A stretch of DNA of 64,000 nt from Kerstersia gyiorum (GTDB taxonomy: Bacteria > Pseudomonadota > Gammaproteobacteria > Burkholderiales > Burkholderiaceae_B). Numbering within the stretch: position 1 is the stretch's first letter; every line of letters starts with the position of its first letter. This document shows positions 43,630 to 52,202 of the stretch, in pieces. The stretch is from the NCBI RefSeq assembly GCF_004216755.1, contig NZ_SGWZ01000001.1, forward strand, positions 434,001 to 498,000, written 5' to 3'. The translations under genes and the position numbers were made by a program. Under the pieces are notes generated by a model, which was given only the letters and a program-made list of their open reading frames with translations, was not told where the DNA came from and ran no database searches.

Positions 43630-44028
43630 ATGGCCAAAGCTTCGAGCGGCGCCGCGCGCGTCCGTAAAAAGGTCAAGAAGAACGTATCGGACGGTATCGC
43701 CCACGTTCACGCTTCTTTCAACAACACGATCATCACGATCACCGACCGTCAGGGCAATGCCCTGGCCTGGGCCACTTCTGGTGGCGCCGGCTTCAAGGGT
43801 TCGCGTAAATCGACCCCGTTCGCGGCGCAGGTTGCTGCCGAGAGCGCCGGTCGCGTGGCGATCGAGTACGGCATCAAGACGCTGGAAGTCCGCATCAAGG
43901 GACCTGGTCCCGGCCGCGAATCTTCGGTGCGCGCGCTGAACGCGCTGGGCATCAAGATCTCCAGCATTGCTGACATCACGCCGGTGCCGCACAACGGCTG
44001 CCGTCCGCCTAAGCGCCGTCGTATTTAA
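43630..44028 (+). CDS. rpsK: 30S ribosomal protein S11
   Basis: S11 lies in the 30S platform near the mRNA exit. The 132-residue protein has HVHASFNNTIITITDRQGNALAWATSGGAGFKGSRKSTPFAAQ and ends ISSIADITPVPHNGCRPPKRRRI. AAGGATAGA serves as its ribosome site. Confidence 0.97.
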   Translation: MAKASSGAARVRKKVKKNVSDGIAHVHASFNNTIITITDRQGNALAWATSGGAGFKGSRKSTPFAAQVAAESAGRVAIEYGIKTLEVRIKGPGPGRESSVRALNALGIKISSIADITPVPHNGCRPPKRRRI

Positions 44029-44039
44029 GGGAAAACCAA

Positions 44040-44663
44040 ATGGCACGTTACATTGGCCCCAAGTGCAAGCTCTCGCGTCGCGAGGGTACCGATCTGTTTC
44101 TGAAGAGCGCCCGCCGTTCGCTGGAATCCAAGTGCAAGCTGGATTCCAAGCCCGGTCAGCACGGCCGCACCTCCGGTGCCCGTACGTCGGACTACGGCCT
44201 GCAACTGCGTGAAAAGCAAAAGCTCAAGCGCATGTACGGCGTTCTGGAAAAACAGTTCCGCAAGTACTTCGAAGAAGCCGATCGCCGTCGTGGCAACACC
44301 GGCGAAATCCTGATCCAACTGCTGGAATCGCGTCTGGACAACGTCGTCTACCGCATGGGCTTCGGTTCCACGCGTGCTGAAGCCCGCCAGCTGGTGGCTC
44401 ACCGCGCCATCGAACTGAACGGCCACACGGCTGACATCCCGTCCATGCTGATCAAGGCAGGTGACGTGATCGGCGTGCGCGAGAAGGCCAAGGGCCAGGC
44501 TCGCATCAAGGAAGCCCTGGAACTGGCTGCCAGCCAAGGCATCCCCCAGTGGGTGGAAGTTGACGCCACCAAGCTGGTCGGTACCTTCAAGTCCGTCCCG
44601 GATCGTGCTGACGTCGCTCGCGACATCAACGAATCCATGGTCGTGGAACTTTACTCGCGTTAA
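44040..44663 (+). CDS. rpsD: 30S ribosomal protein S4
   Basis: S4 starts assembly of the 30S body and, in E. coli and Bacillus, represses its own operon by binding mRNA. The 207-residue product begins MARYIGPKCKLSRREGTDLFLKS and has the S4 RNA-binding domain LDNVVYRMGFGSTRAEARQLVAHRAIELNGHTADIPSMLIKAGD. A 305-base structured spacer separates it from rpoA. Confidence 0.97.
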   Translation: MARYIGPKCKLSRREGTDLFLKSARRSLESKCKLDSKPGQHGRTSGARTSDYGLQLREKQKLKRMYGVLEKQFRKYFEEADRRRGNTGEILIQLLESRLDNVVYRMGFGSTRAEARQLVAHRAIELNGHTADIPSMLIKAGDVIGVREKAKGQARIKEALELAASQGIPQWVEVDATKLVGTFKSVPDRADVARDINESMVVELYSR

Positions 44664-44968
44664 TCGACGCGATTATCGGGTCTGGGCACTGCCATTCCGG
44701 TGGCGGTGCGCTATACTTCGATGCTTGTCTGGCAGCCGTGTGCTTTTGCATCCGGCTGCCTGTTGCATGTGCACCGCCAGGCTTGCCCTGGATAGTGCCC
44801 ATGCAACAGGCAGTCCGCCGTGTCATCCGCCAGGATGGCTGTCGCCCCAGTGGTGGCGGCACCGGTAGCGCCTGGTTTGCAGTCCTCGAGATTCGCAGGT
44901 CTATTTCTTTCTTTTTTCCGTCAGCCTTATCGGTGTAACGAGCCGAGGGTATTGATCAAGGAACATTC
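44664..44968 (+). other. Long structured spacer between rpsD and rpoA, candidate RNA regulator
   Basis: No gene is seen in this 305-base stretch. A hairpin GGCAGCCG (44731-44738)/CGGCTGCC (44753-44760) overlaps a larger inverted repeat: CTGCCTGTTGCATG (44756-44769) pairs perfectly over 14 bases with CATGCAACAGGCAG (44800-44813), and two more pairs including one G-U extend it. The shared bases 44756-44760 make the two stems mutually exclusive. The 30-base loop contains a small CCAGG/CCTGG stem. A C/T-rich tract lies at 44903-44921. A possible promoter starts transcription just before these elements. Confidence 0.6.
44689..44717 (+). promoter_or_regulatory. Candidate internal promoter for rpoA-rplQ
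   Basis: CTGCCA (44689-44694) and TATACT (44712-44717) have a 17-base spacer; they match four of six and five of six consensus bases. Initiation would fall near 44724, immediately before the first hairpin of the leader. It would let the RNA polymerase alpha subunit be made independently of the ribosomal genes upstream. Confidence 0.5.
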
Positions 44969-45961
44969 ATGTCCGTCCAAGGTTTTCTGAAGCCGCGTGC
45001 GATCGAAGTCGAAACGCTCAGCGCCACCCATGCCAAAATCATCATGGAGCCCTTCGAGCGCGGCTACGGCCACACGCTGGGCAATGCGCTGCGCCGCATC
45101 CTGCTGTCGTCCATGACCGGTTATGCGCCGACTGAAGTGCAGATCACCGGTGTGGTGCATGAGTACTCCACGCTGCCAGGCGTCCAGGAAGACGTGGTCG
45201 ACCTGATCCTGAACCTGAAGGGCGTCGTGTTCAAGCTGCACAGCCGTGAAGAAGTCACCCTGACCCTGCGCAAGCAAGGCCCTGGCGACGTTTTTGCGCG
45301 TGACATCGAACTGCCGCATGATGTCGAAATCATCAATCCGGATCACGTGCTGGCCCACCTGAGCGACAACGCCAAGCTGGAAATGCAGATCAAGGTCGAG
45401 CAAGGCCGAGGCTATGTGCCCGGCAACGTGCGCGCCCTGGCTGACGACCGTTCGCAATCCATCGGCCGTATCGTGCTGGACGCTTCGTTCAGCCCGGTGC
45501 GCCGCGTGAGCTACGCTGTCGAAAACGCCCGCGTCGAGCAGCGTACCGACCTGGACAAGCTGGTGCTGGACATCGAAACCAACGGCGTGATCACGCCCGA
45601 GGAAGCGGTGCGCCAATCGGCCCGCATCCTGATGGACCAGATCTCCGTGTTCGCCGCGCTGGAAGGCCCGGGCGAATCCGCCTACGAACAGCCCAGCCGC
45701 GCTGGCGCGCCGCAGATCGACCCGGTCCTGCTGCGTCCGGTGGACGACCTGGAGCTGACGGTGCGTTCGGCCAACTGCCTGAAGGCCGAAAACATCTACT
45801 ACATCGGCGATCTGATCCAACGTACCGAAAACGAGCTGCTCAAGACCCCGAACCTGGGCCGCAAGTCGCTCAACGAAATCAAGGAAGTGCTGGCCGCACG
45901 CGGCCTGACCCTGGGCATGAAGCTGGAAAACTGGCCGCCCCTGGGCCTCGAGCGTCCCTGA
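44969..45961 (+). CDS. rpoA: DNA-directed RNA polymerase subunit alpha
   Basis: The alpha dimer is the assembly platform of RNA polymerase. The 330-residue protein has the N-terminal domain (FERGYGHTLGNALRRILLSSMTGYAPTEVQI) and a C-terminal domain with RSANCLKAENIYYIGDLIQRTENELLKTPNLGRKSLNEIKEVLAARGLTLGM, which contacts UP elements and activators. The ATG at 44969 has CAAGGAACA upstream. Long hairpin-rich spacers flank it on both sides. Confidence 0.98.
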   Translation: MSVQGFLKPRAIEVETLSATHAKIIMEPFERGYGHTLGNALRRILLSSMTGYAPTEVQITGVVHEYSTLPGVQEDVVDLILNLKGVVFKLHSREEVTLTLRKQGPGDVFARDIELPHDVEIINPDHVLAHLSDNAKLEMQIKVEQGRGYVPGNVRALADDRSQSIGRIVLDASFSPVRRVSYAVENARVEQRTDLDKLVLDIETNGVITPEEAVRQSARILMDQISVFAALEGPGESAYEQPSRAGAPQIDPVLLRPVDDLELTVRSANCLKAENIYYIGDLIQRTENELLKTPNLGRKSLNEIKEVLAARGLTLGMKLENWPPLGLERP

Positions 45962-46236
45962 GTCTGAACCAGGTCCCGGCCGTGTGCCGGGACCTTGCTG
46001 ATTTCAGCCGCCGTGCCTTGCATGGCGGCCGGTCCCCCGGGTAGCAGCATCGTCCGGCGTACCGTTCCAGGGCAGCTTTTTCGTCCCTGGCCGGAAGCCA
46101 GTCTTCCGGAATCCCTGGCAGTACAGGCATGTTTGCATGCCATTCATTCCATCGGACCGCGCCCCGCAAGGGGTGATAGAAGAGCCGGTTAACTTGGTGC
46201 CCAGGCACCGTTCATTCAAGATTCAAAGGAAATACC
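45962..46236 (+). other. Hairpin-rich spacer between rpoA and rplQ
   Basis: This 275-base spacer has several inverted repeats in a row. They are AGGTCCCGGC/GCCGGGACCT (45971-45995, ten base pairs), GCCGCC/GGCGGC (about 46007-46029), CCGGAAG/CTTCCGG (about 46089-46107), GGCATG/CATGCC (about 46126-46141) and GGTGCC/GGCACC (about 46196-46210). None has a terminator-like T run. Coding frames here are short and carry no recognisable features. Confidence 0.55.
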
Positions 46237-46638
46237 ATGCGTCACCGTCACGGCCTGCGTAAGCTGAACCGCACCAGCAGCCACCGCCTTGCCATGTTCC
46301 GCAACATGGCTGTCTCGCTGATCACGCACGAAGCGATCAAGACCACCTTGCCGAAAGCCAAGGAACTGCGTCGCGTCATCGAGCCGCTGATCACGCTGGG
46401 CAAGAACCCCACCCTGGCCAACAAGCGCCTGGCTTTCGCCCGTCTGCGTGATCGCGACGCCGTGGTCAAGCTGTTTGAAGTCGTTGGCCCGCGCTACGCT
46501 GCCCGCAATGGCGGCTACACCCGTGTGCTGAAGATGGGTTTCCGTCAGGGCGATAACGCCCCGATGGCGTTCATGGAACTGGTGGATCGTCCTGAAGTCG
46601 AGGCCGACGAGCAAGCTCAAGCTGCCGATCAGGAATAA
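46237..46638 (+). CDS. rplQ: 50S ribosomal protein L17
   Basis: L17 lies at the tunnel exit. The 133-residue protein begins MRHRHGLRKLNRTSSHRLAMFRNMAVSLITHE and has GGYTRVLKMGFRQGDNAPMAFMEL, ending in an acidic and Gln-rich tail. AAAGGAAA precedes the ATG. It is the last gene of the ribosomal block and is followed by a strong terminator. Confidence 0.97.
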   Translation: MRHRHGLRKLNRTSSHRLAMFRNMAVSLITHEAIKTTLPKAKELRRVIEPLITLGKNPTLANKRLAFARLRDRDAVVKLFEVVGPRYAARNGGYTRVLKMGFRQGDNAPMAFMELVDRPEVEADEQAQAADQE

Positions 46639-46664
46639 GACGTACATCAGCTTGCGCTGATGCC

Positions 46665-46703
46665 AGGCGGCGACCGTTTCTGACGGTCGCCGCCTTTATT
46701 TTT
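46665..46703 (+). terminator. Rho-independent terminator of the ribosomal superoperon
   Basis: A 13-base-pair perfect stem (AGGCGGCGACCGT/ACGGTCGCCGCCT) with a five-base loop is followed by TTTATTTTT. A smaller hairpin CATCAGC/GCTGATG lies directly before it at about 46645-46661. Confidence 0.93.
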
Positions 46704-46882
46704 GCCCGGCCGCGTCGTGAAAAGAGGACACTCGGCCCGGGGGCTGGCCCAAGGCTCGCCAAACGGCTGGCAAAGGTTCATACTTATTGTGTTGCCCCGT
46801 CCGGGAGCACGCCGCGGCATTTGTGGCCGACGTGTTCCCGGGCGGGGTTTTCGCCGTTCTGGCCTGGTTGATAGGATAGGAA

Positions 46883-47509
46883 ATGACGCTCACCAGTCTG
46901 CTGTTTTTTGTTCCCACCTGTTTCGCTCTGAACCTGGTGCCGGGGCCGAACAATTTGCTCAGCGTGCACAATGGCGCCTGCTACGGGTTCCGCAAGGCGG
47001 TGGGTGCAGGCTTGGGACGAGAGGCTGCTTTCGCCATTCTGATCGTGTTGTCGGCGCTGGGCCTTGCGGCCTTGCTGGCCGCTTCCGCGACGTTTTTCCT
47101 GGTGGTGAAGTTCGTCGGGGCTGCCTATCTGCTGTACATCGCCGTCAAGCTGTGGCGCGCCAAGGTGGGTGGCTTTGATCCCGATCTTTCCGGCGTGAAG
47201 CATCATGAATCGCTGGGGCAACTGATGCGTACCGAGTTCATGGTGGCGATCAGCAACCCCAAGGCCATTTTGATTTTCGGTGCGTTGCTGCCGCAATTCG
47301 TCGATCATACCCAGCCGGTGGCCGAGCAACTGCTGATGCTGGGCGGTGTGTTCCTGGTGCTGGAGTGGGGGGCCATCGCCCTGTACGCCTTTATGGGCGT
47401 ATATCTCGGCGGCTGGCTCAAGACACCGCGCAATATGGGGCGATTCAACAAGTTCTGCGGCCTGTTCCTGGGCACGGCCGGGCTGGGCCTGCTGTTTTCG
47501 CGCTCCTGA
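46883..47509 (+). CDS. LysE/RhtB-family amino acid exporter
   Basis: The 208-residue protein has about six membrane segments and the family signature NLVPGPNNLLSVHNGACYGFRKAVGAGLGRE near the start, with the conserved SNPKAILIFGALLPQFV in the middle. Members export amino acids or homoserine lactones; the substrate is not readable. The ATG at 46883 has AGGAT upstream. The 240 bases before it hold only the rplQ terminator and GC-rich sequence. Confidence 0.9.
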   Translation: MTLTSLLFFVPTCFALNLVPGPNNLLSVHNGACYGFRKAVGAGLGREAAFAILIVLSALGLAALLAASATFFLVVKFVGAAYLLYIAVKLWRAKVGGFDPDLSGVKHHESLGQLMRTEFMVAISNPKAILIFGALLPQFVDHTQPVAEQLLMLGGVFLVLEWGAIALYAFMGVYLGGWLKTPRNMGRFNKFCGLFLGTAGLGLLFSRS

Positions 47510-47550
47510 TCCGCTCTCGGGGCTGCTCAGGAGAGATAGCCAGGTACGGC

Positions 47551-47591
47551 CAGGCCCTGCGGGCATTCTGCCGCAGGGCCTGTTTCATTTT
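47551..47591 (+). terminator. Terminator after the LysE-type gene
   Basis: A twelve-base-pair perfect stem (CAGGCCCTGCGG/CCGCAGGGCCTG) with an eight-base loop is followed by TTTCATTTT. It lies between the exporter and the convergent dsbD gene and may serve both. Confidence 0.85.
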
Positions 47592-47638
47592 CTTGGCGCT
47601 TGGCGGGAGAGCCCTGGCCAATGCCGCCTGCGCCAGGT

Positions 47639-49693
47639 TCAACGCAGGCGCTCCAGTACCGCAAGAAATTCTGCAGGCCCCATATAGCCGATGACACGTG
47701 CATCTTCCCTAGGCTGTCCGCCTGCATCATGGAACAGCATGGCGGGGGGGCCGAAAATGCGCAATTGCTTCATGAGCGCACGGTCAGCGGCGCTGGCGCG
47801 CGTCACGTCCAGGCGCAGCAGCGTGAAGTGTTGCAACGCCGCCTGCACGGCCGGATCGGACAGTGTGTCGCGTTCCATTTCGTGGCAGATCGCGCACCAG
47901 TCGGCATAGACGTCCAGCATGACGGGACGGCTGCTGGCTGCCAGCGCGGCGTCCAGTTCGCGGGTGCTGGCGATGTCGGTGAAGACCAGCGGAGCTTCCT
48001 GCTGCGCAGCGGGGCGGTTCCAGGCCGCCAGCGGTGCCAGGGGGTCGCGGCCGCCACTGGCCGCACCGAACAGCCAGATCAGAGCCACGCCTGCCAGCAG
48101 TAGGCCTGCCGTCTTCAGTGCGGCAGGGCCGGGCTGGATGGGCCGAGGCAGCGCTTCGAAGGCGCCCATGAGCACGGCAGCAAAGCAGGCCAGGGCTGCC
48201 CAGCCGGCCAATGCCAGCGCACCCGGCAGCAAGGTACTGGCCAGCCACCAGGCAGTGCCCAGCAGCAGCAGGCCGGTCAATTGGCGGATACGTTCCATCC
48301 AGGGACCGGGCCGGGGCCGCCAGCGGCCTGCCAGCAAGCCCAGCAGGAGCAGGGGCAATCCCATGCCCCAGGCCATGGCAAACAGCGACAGGCCGCCGCG
48401 CATGACATCACCGCTTTGCGAGAGGTACAACAGCGCGCCGGCCAGCGGGGTAGCGACGCATGGGCCTATCACCAGGGCGGAGACGGCGCCCAGCAGGCCT
48501 GCGCGTGGCAGGCTGTTGGCGATTCCACCTTGTCCGATACGGCCCAGGCGGCCTTGCAGCGCACCGGGCATCTGGAAGGTGAAAACGTCGAACTGCGCCA
48601 GCGCCAGCAGCGCCAGCGCCAACGAGAACAGGCCGATGAGCCAGGGCATCTGCAGCCAGCTGGAGAGTGCCGCGCCCGTGGCGCCCGCCAGGATGCCCAT
48701 CAGGGTGTAAATGATCGACATGCCTGCCACATAGGCGGCAGCAAGCGCCAGGCCACGGCCGCGGGTCAGCGTGCCCGCTGGCGAAGACAGCAGCATGGCC
48801 GATACGATGGGCAGCATGGGCAGGACGCAGGGGGTCAGCGACAGCAGCAGGCCCAGCCCCAGGAAGCTCAGCAATTGCAGACCCAGCTGGCCGTCAGCGG
48901 CCCCAAGGCGCCGGGCCATGTCCAGGTCGCTGCCGCTCAGGGGCGGCGCCGCAGGCGTTGCGGAAGCGGTAGCGGCAGAGGAAGCAGGGCTAGTGCTGGC
49001 AGCGCCGGCCGGGCCAGCACTGGTTATTGGGGCTGTATCGCTCTGCGGTGCGCTGCGTACCGATGTGGCGGCCTCGCCAGGGGCGGGCAGGTCTGTCTGG
49101 AGGCTGGACAGGGGCGCCAGTGCGTCCTCCAGGGTTTCCTGGGCAGCGATGCGATAGTTGCCTTGGCCGTCGTCTTCGAGTTGCAGGCGCTGGCGCAAAG
49201 GCGGGTAGCACAGGCGGTCTTCGGCGCAGCCCTGGCTGTCGGCAATGAAGGCCAGCGGCGGGTGGCCCGGCAGATCAGGAATGGGGACGATGATTTCGAG
49301 CCGGTCGCGGTAGACCTCCATGTCGCGCTGGAAGGTCGTATCGAACACTTCGCCGCCGGTGGGCAAGGCTGCGCTGGCGGCTTGCGCGCCGGCAGCCGAG
49401 AGCCAGTGCCAGGCCAGCTTTTCGCGATACATGTAGTAGCCGGGCGCGATGGTGTAGTCCAGTACCAGGCGCTGCTGGCCGTCGATCCCAGCGCTTAGCG
49501 CAAAGGCTTCTTCTTCGGGCAGCAGGGCGGGCTTGGTCGGGAAGAAACCGGGCAAGGTATTGCCGGGCAGCGCCGAGGTCGGCTGGGCCTGCGCGGGGCG
49601 GGCCAGCGACAGGCATAGCAGCAGCGCCAGGGCCAGCAGCAAGCCCAGTTGCAGCCCTGGCCGCCCGGGCCGGTTCTGCGTCATGTGGCTCAT
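47639..49693 (-). CDS. dsbD: Thiol:disulfide interchange protein DsbD
   Basis: DsbD carries electrons from cytoplasmic thioredoxin to periplasmic DsbC and related proteins. The 684-residue precursor has a signal peptide ending in ARPAQAQ and an N-terminal domain with a cysteine pair in GCAEDRLCYPP. A low-complexity Ala/Ser/Thr/Pro linker follows, then eight membrane helices with the redox cysteines in SLTPCVLPM and VIGPCVATP. A C-terminal thioredoxin domain has YADWCAICHEME. The ATG at 49693 overlaps the cutA stop by four bases, so the pair forms an operon, as in many proteobacteria. All six cysteines needed are present. Confidence 0.95.
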   Translation of the reverse strand: MSHMTQNRPGRPGLQLGLLLALALLLCLSLARPAQAQPTSALPGNTLPGFFPTKPALLPEEEAFALSAGIDGQQRLVLDYTIAPGYYMYREKLAWHWLSAAGAQAASAALPTGGEVFDTTFQRDMEVYRDRLEIIVPIPDLPGHPPLAFIADSQGCAEDRLCYPPLRQRLQLEDDGQGNYRIAAQETLEDALAPLSSLQTDLPAPGEAATSVRSAPQSDTAPITSAGPAGAASTSPASSAATASATPAAPPLSGSDLDMARRLGAADGQLGLQLLSFLGLGLLLSLTPCVLPMLPIVSAMLLSSPAGTLTRGRGLALAAAYVAGMSIIYTLMGILAGATGAALSSWLQMPWLIGLFSLALALLALAQFDVFTFQMPGALQGRLGRIGQGGIANSLPRAGLLGAVSALVIGPCVATPLAGALLYLSQSGDVMRGGLSLFAMAWGMGLPLLLLGLLAGRWRPRPGPWMERIRQLTGLLLLGTAWWLASTLLPGALALAGWAALACFAAVLMGAFEALPRPIQPGPAALKTAGLLLAGVALIWLFGAASGGRDPLAPLAAWNRPAAQQEAPLVFTDIASTRELDAALAASSRPVMLDVYADWCAICHEMERDTLSDPAVQAALQHFTLLRLDVTRASAADRALMKQLRIFGPPAMLFHDAGGQPREDARVIGYMGPAEFLAVLERLR

Positions 49694-50043
49694 GCTTGCG
49701 GGCCGGCGGGCGCCGGGGTAGAGCAAGCCGTGATCCATTCCAGGTAGGCGGGCAGGCCCGCGCTGATGGGCAGGCAAATGATTTCCGGGACGGCATAGGG
49801 GTGGTGCCGTTGGATGGTGGCGATGGCGCCGGCACGTTGCGCCTGGCTCAACTTGGCCTGGAGCGGGTACTCCGTGGCGTGCTCCAGCTTACCTTCCCAT
49901 GAATAGGTGGAGTGCACCGGGGCACCAATCTGGACGCAGGCCGCGAAGCCGCCTAGCACCAGCTCGTCGGCAACGGCCTGGGCCAGTGCCAGATCAGGGA
50001 AAGTGCTGAGCAGGAGTTCGCAATCGGGGGGCAGGGTGGTCAT
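49690..50043 (-). CDS. cutA: Divalent cation tolerance protein CutA
   Basis: The 117-residue protein has the CutA1 core: LVLGGFAACVQIGAPVHSTYSWEGKLEHATEYPLQAKL and HPYAVPEIICLPI. It should form the stable trimer of the family. Its role, linked to copper tolerance in E. coli, is still unclear. The start at 50043 is used, although the frame stays open far upstream through the antisense strand of the AraC-type gene. It overlaps dsbD. Confidence 0.93.
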   Translation of the reverse strand: MTTLPPDCELLLSTFPDLALAQAVADELVLGGFAACVQIGAPVHSTYSWEGKLEHATEYPLQAKLSQAQRAGAIATIQRHHPYAVPEIICLPISAGLPAYLEWITACSTPAPAGPQA

Positions 50044-50190
50044 GGCAGGTCCGTATGGGCGGCCTTGGCACGGCAGGCGCGCGGGAAGGAAATGGTATTG
50101 GGCCGGCGGCTTGATATCGGCGCATGCCGGGGGCTTGCATCGGCGCGCGCTTTGTGTGAGTTTAGCCCTTGATGGCGAGGGGGACGAGGC

Positions 50191-51045
50191 ATGAACCGGA
50201 AAAGTGGGCAGGTGCCGGCAGGACGACAGGCAGAGAGCGCCGATGCACAGGCAGCGCAGCGCGTGCTGAACCATGTTCGGAGCCTTGAGGACCAGAGCTG
50301 CTTGCTGGTCGGTGTGGAGGCAGTGTTTTCCCATGCGGCGCAAGGCATGCAGCACAGCCATGCCCGGATCCAGTTCCTGCAGGTGCTGGAAGGCGCGTTG
50401 GCAGTGCGGGTGGGGACGCAGCAGTGGCTGGTGCCGCAGCATCATGCCTTGCTGCTGCCTGCCGGGCTGACGCATGACAACCGCTATTTCGGGCCGGCGC
50501 GGGTGCGCAGCCTGTATATCGCGCCCGGGCTCTGGCAGGCCGGCATGCCAGAGGGTTGCCGGCTGGTGGCGGTGCCCCCCTTGCTGCGCGAACTGAGCGC
50601 GGCCGTCCTGGCCATTCCCAGGGAACCGTCCACTGACGACCGCCATGCCTTGCTGATGGCTCTGACCGTGCGGGAGATACAGCACCAGCCGGGATTGGCG
50701 CTGCGGCTGCCGATGCCGGCGGACCGGCGCCTGCAACGCATGTGTGAAACCTTGTTGCGTGATCCGGGCAACCGTGCGCCGCTGGCGTACTGGACCCGGG
50801 TGTCGGGGCTCAGTCAGCGTACGCTGACGCGGCTTTTCCCCCGTGAAACGGGGCTGAGCTACAGCGCCTGGCGCCAGCAGTTGCTGCTGCTGGCAGCGCT
50901 GGAACGCCTGGCGTCGGGCCGGACCGTCGGGGCGGTCGCGCTGGACCTGGGCTATGCCTCTGCCAGCGCATTCGGCGCGATGTTTCTGCGGCAGGTAGGC
51001 ATGACCCCTTCGGCCTATGCCAGATGCCAGGCAGGACACGCCTGA
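50191..51045 (+). CDS. AraC-family transcriptional regulator with cupin-type sensor domain
   Basis: The 284-residue protein has an N-terminal cupin-like region (SHARIQFLQVLEGALAVRVGTQQWLVPQHHALLLPAG). The C-terminal part has two helix-turn-helix motifs, including VSGLSQRTLTRLFPRETGLSYSAWRQQ and VALDLGYASASAFGAMFLRQVGMTPSAYA. This layout is that of the AraC subgroup that senses small aromatic or other ligands. It is divergent from cutA and lies upstream of a hydrolase gene on the same strand, which may be a target. Confidence 0.9.
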   Translation: MNRKSGQVPAGRQAESADAQAAQRVLNHVRSLEDQSCLLVGVEAVFSHAAQGMQHSHARIQFLQVLEGALAVRVGTQQWLVPQHHALLLPAGLTHDNRYFGPARVRSLYIAPGLWQAGMPEGCRLVAVPPLLRELSAAVLAIPREPSTDDRHALLMALTVREIQHQPGLALRLPMPADRRLQRMCETLLRDPGNRAPLAYWTRVSGLSQRTLTRLFPRETGLSYSAWRQQLLLLAALERLASGRTVGAVALDLGYASASAFGAMFLRQVGMTPSAYARCQAGHA

Positions 51046-51257
51046 GCGGTCGTGGCAGAGCGGGCCTGTCGACACCCGGACGAAACGCTATGGCCTGATC
51101 ACGATAGTGAATGGCCTTGATGAGATAGATGCGCTGGAATGGCAGCCGCAAGATAGCGGGGCAGGGCGAGTGGTGCGCCAGTGCTGCCGTCCGTGGCCCG
51201 CATGCATGCCGGTATTGCCGGACGCAGGCGTTCTTCACTGTTTTCAGGGGGCAAGTC

Positions 51258-52139
51258 TTGGAACAAGCTAACCATCCCGTTTACGGGACATATGATCAGT
51301 CCGCGCTGGGCGCCCAATACAACATCCTGGGGATGATCCCTGGCTACAAGGACATCTTCACGCGCTGGGATGCGGACAGTGCGGCAGCCCGGCAGCAGGC
51401 GCAGGCCGAGGGGCGGTTGCAGGTGCTGAGGTATGGCGCATTCGCCTTGCAGGAAATCGACTTTTTCTCATGCGGTGCCCAGAAAGCACCGGTGGTGTTG
51501 TTCATTCATGGCGGCTATTGGCGTTCACAGGACAAGTCGGCATTTGGCTATACCGCGGCGGCCTATCAGGCTCTGGGCTGCCATGTGGCGCTGGTGAATT
51601 ACCGCCTGGCGCCGGCAGTGAACATGGACCAGATTGTCGATGACCTGCGTGCCAGCGTGGCCTGGCTGGATGGCCAGGCGCAGGCGCTGGGCATTGCGCG
51701 TGACCGTATTTATATCGCCGGCAGTTCGGCGGGCGGCCATCTGGTGGCAACCTTGATGGCGACGGATTGGGCAGCGCTGGGCGTGCGCGAGGATATCGTG
51801 CGCGGCGGCTGCGCGCTCAGTGGGGTGTATGAACTGGAGCCCATCCGGCTGTGCTTCCTCAATGCCGTGGTGGGCCTGGATACTGTTCAGGCGCGCCGCA
51901 ACAGTCCCTTGTACCGCCTGCCACGCCAGGGGCTGCCCTTGATCCTGTCGGTAGGCGGGGATGAGTCTCAGGAATTCCAGCGGCAGCAGGATACCTATGC
52001 GCAGGCCTGCCGGGAGCGGGGCATGGCGGTGACTGTCGTGCCGCAGCCGGACGGCCATCACTTCGACATGATAGACCGCTGGTGCGACCCCAATCAGGCG
52101 CTGTTCCGCGAATTTGCCGCGATGATCCAGGCCGACTGA
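51258..52139 (+). CDS. Alpha/beta hydrolase, kynurenine-formamidase-like
   Basis: The 293-residue protein has the oxyanion motif VLFIHGGYWRSQDK, a nucleophile elbow IAGSSAGGH and a C-terminal histidine in PDGHHFDMID. Its N-terminal sequence YDQSALGAQYNILGMIPGYKDIFTRWD matches the KynB/BD-FAE-like hydrolases that cleave formyl or ester bonds. The start is probably the TTG at 51258, preceded by AGGGGGC; an in-frame ATG at 51129 would add 43 residues without family similarity. The substrate is not certain. Confidence 0.75.
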   Translation: MEQANHPVYGTYDQSALGAQYNILGMIPGYKDIFTRWDADSAAARQQAQAEGRLQVLRYGAFALQEIDFFSCGAQKAPVVLFIHGGYWRSQDKSAFGYTAAAYQALGCHVALVNYRLAPAVNMDQIVDDLRASVAWLDGQAQALGIARDRIYIAGSSAGGHLVATLMATDWAALGVREDIVRGGCALSGVYELEPIRLCFLNAVVGLDTVQARRNSPLYRLPRQGLPLILSVGGDESQEFQRQQDTYAQACRERGMAVTVVPQPDGHHFDMIDRWCDPNQALFREFAAMIQAD

Positions 52140-52202
52140 GTGAGGGCCAAGCCGGTGTTGTATCCGGTGCGCTCCCCCTGGGTGCGACTCATGACGGCCG
52201 CT

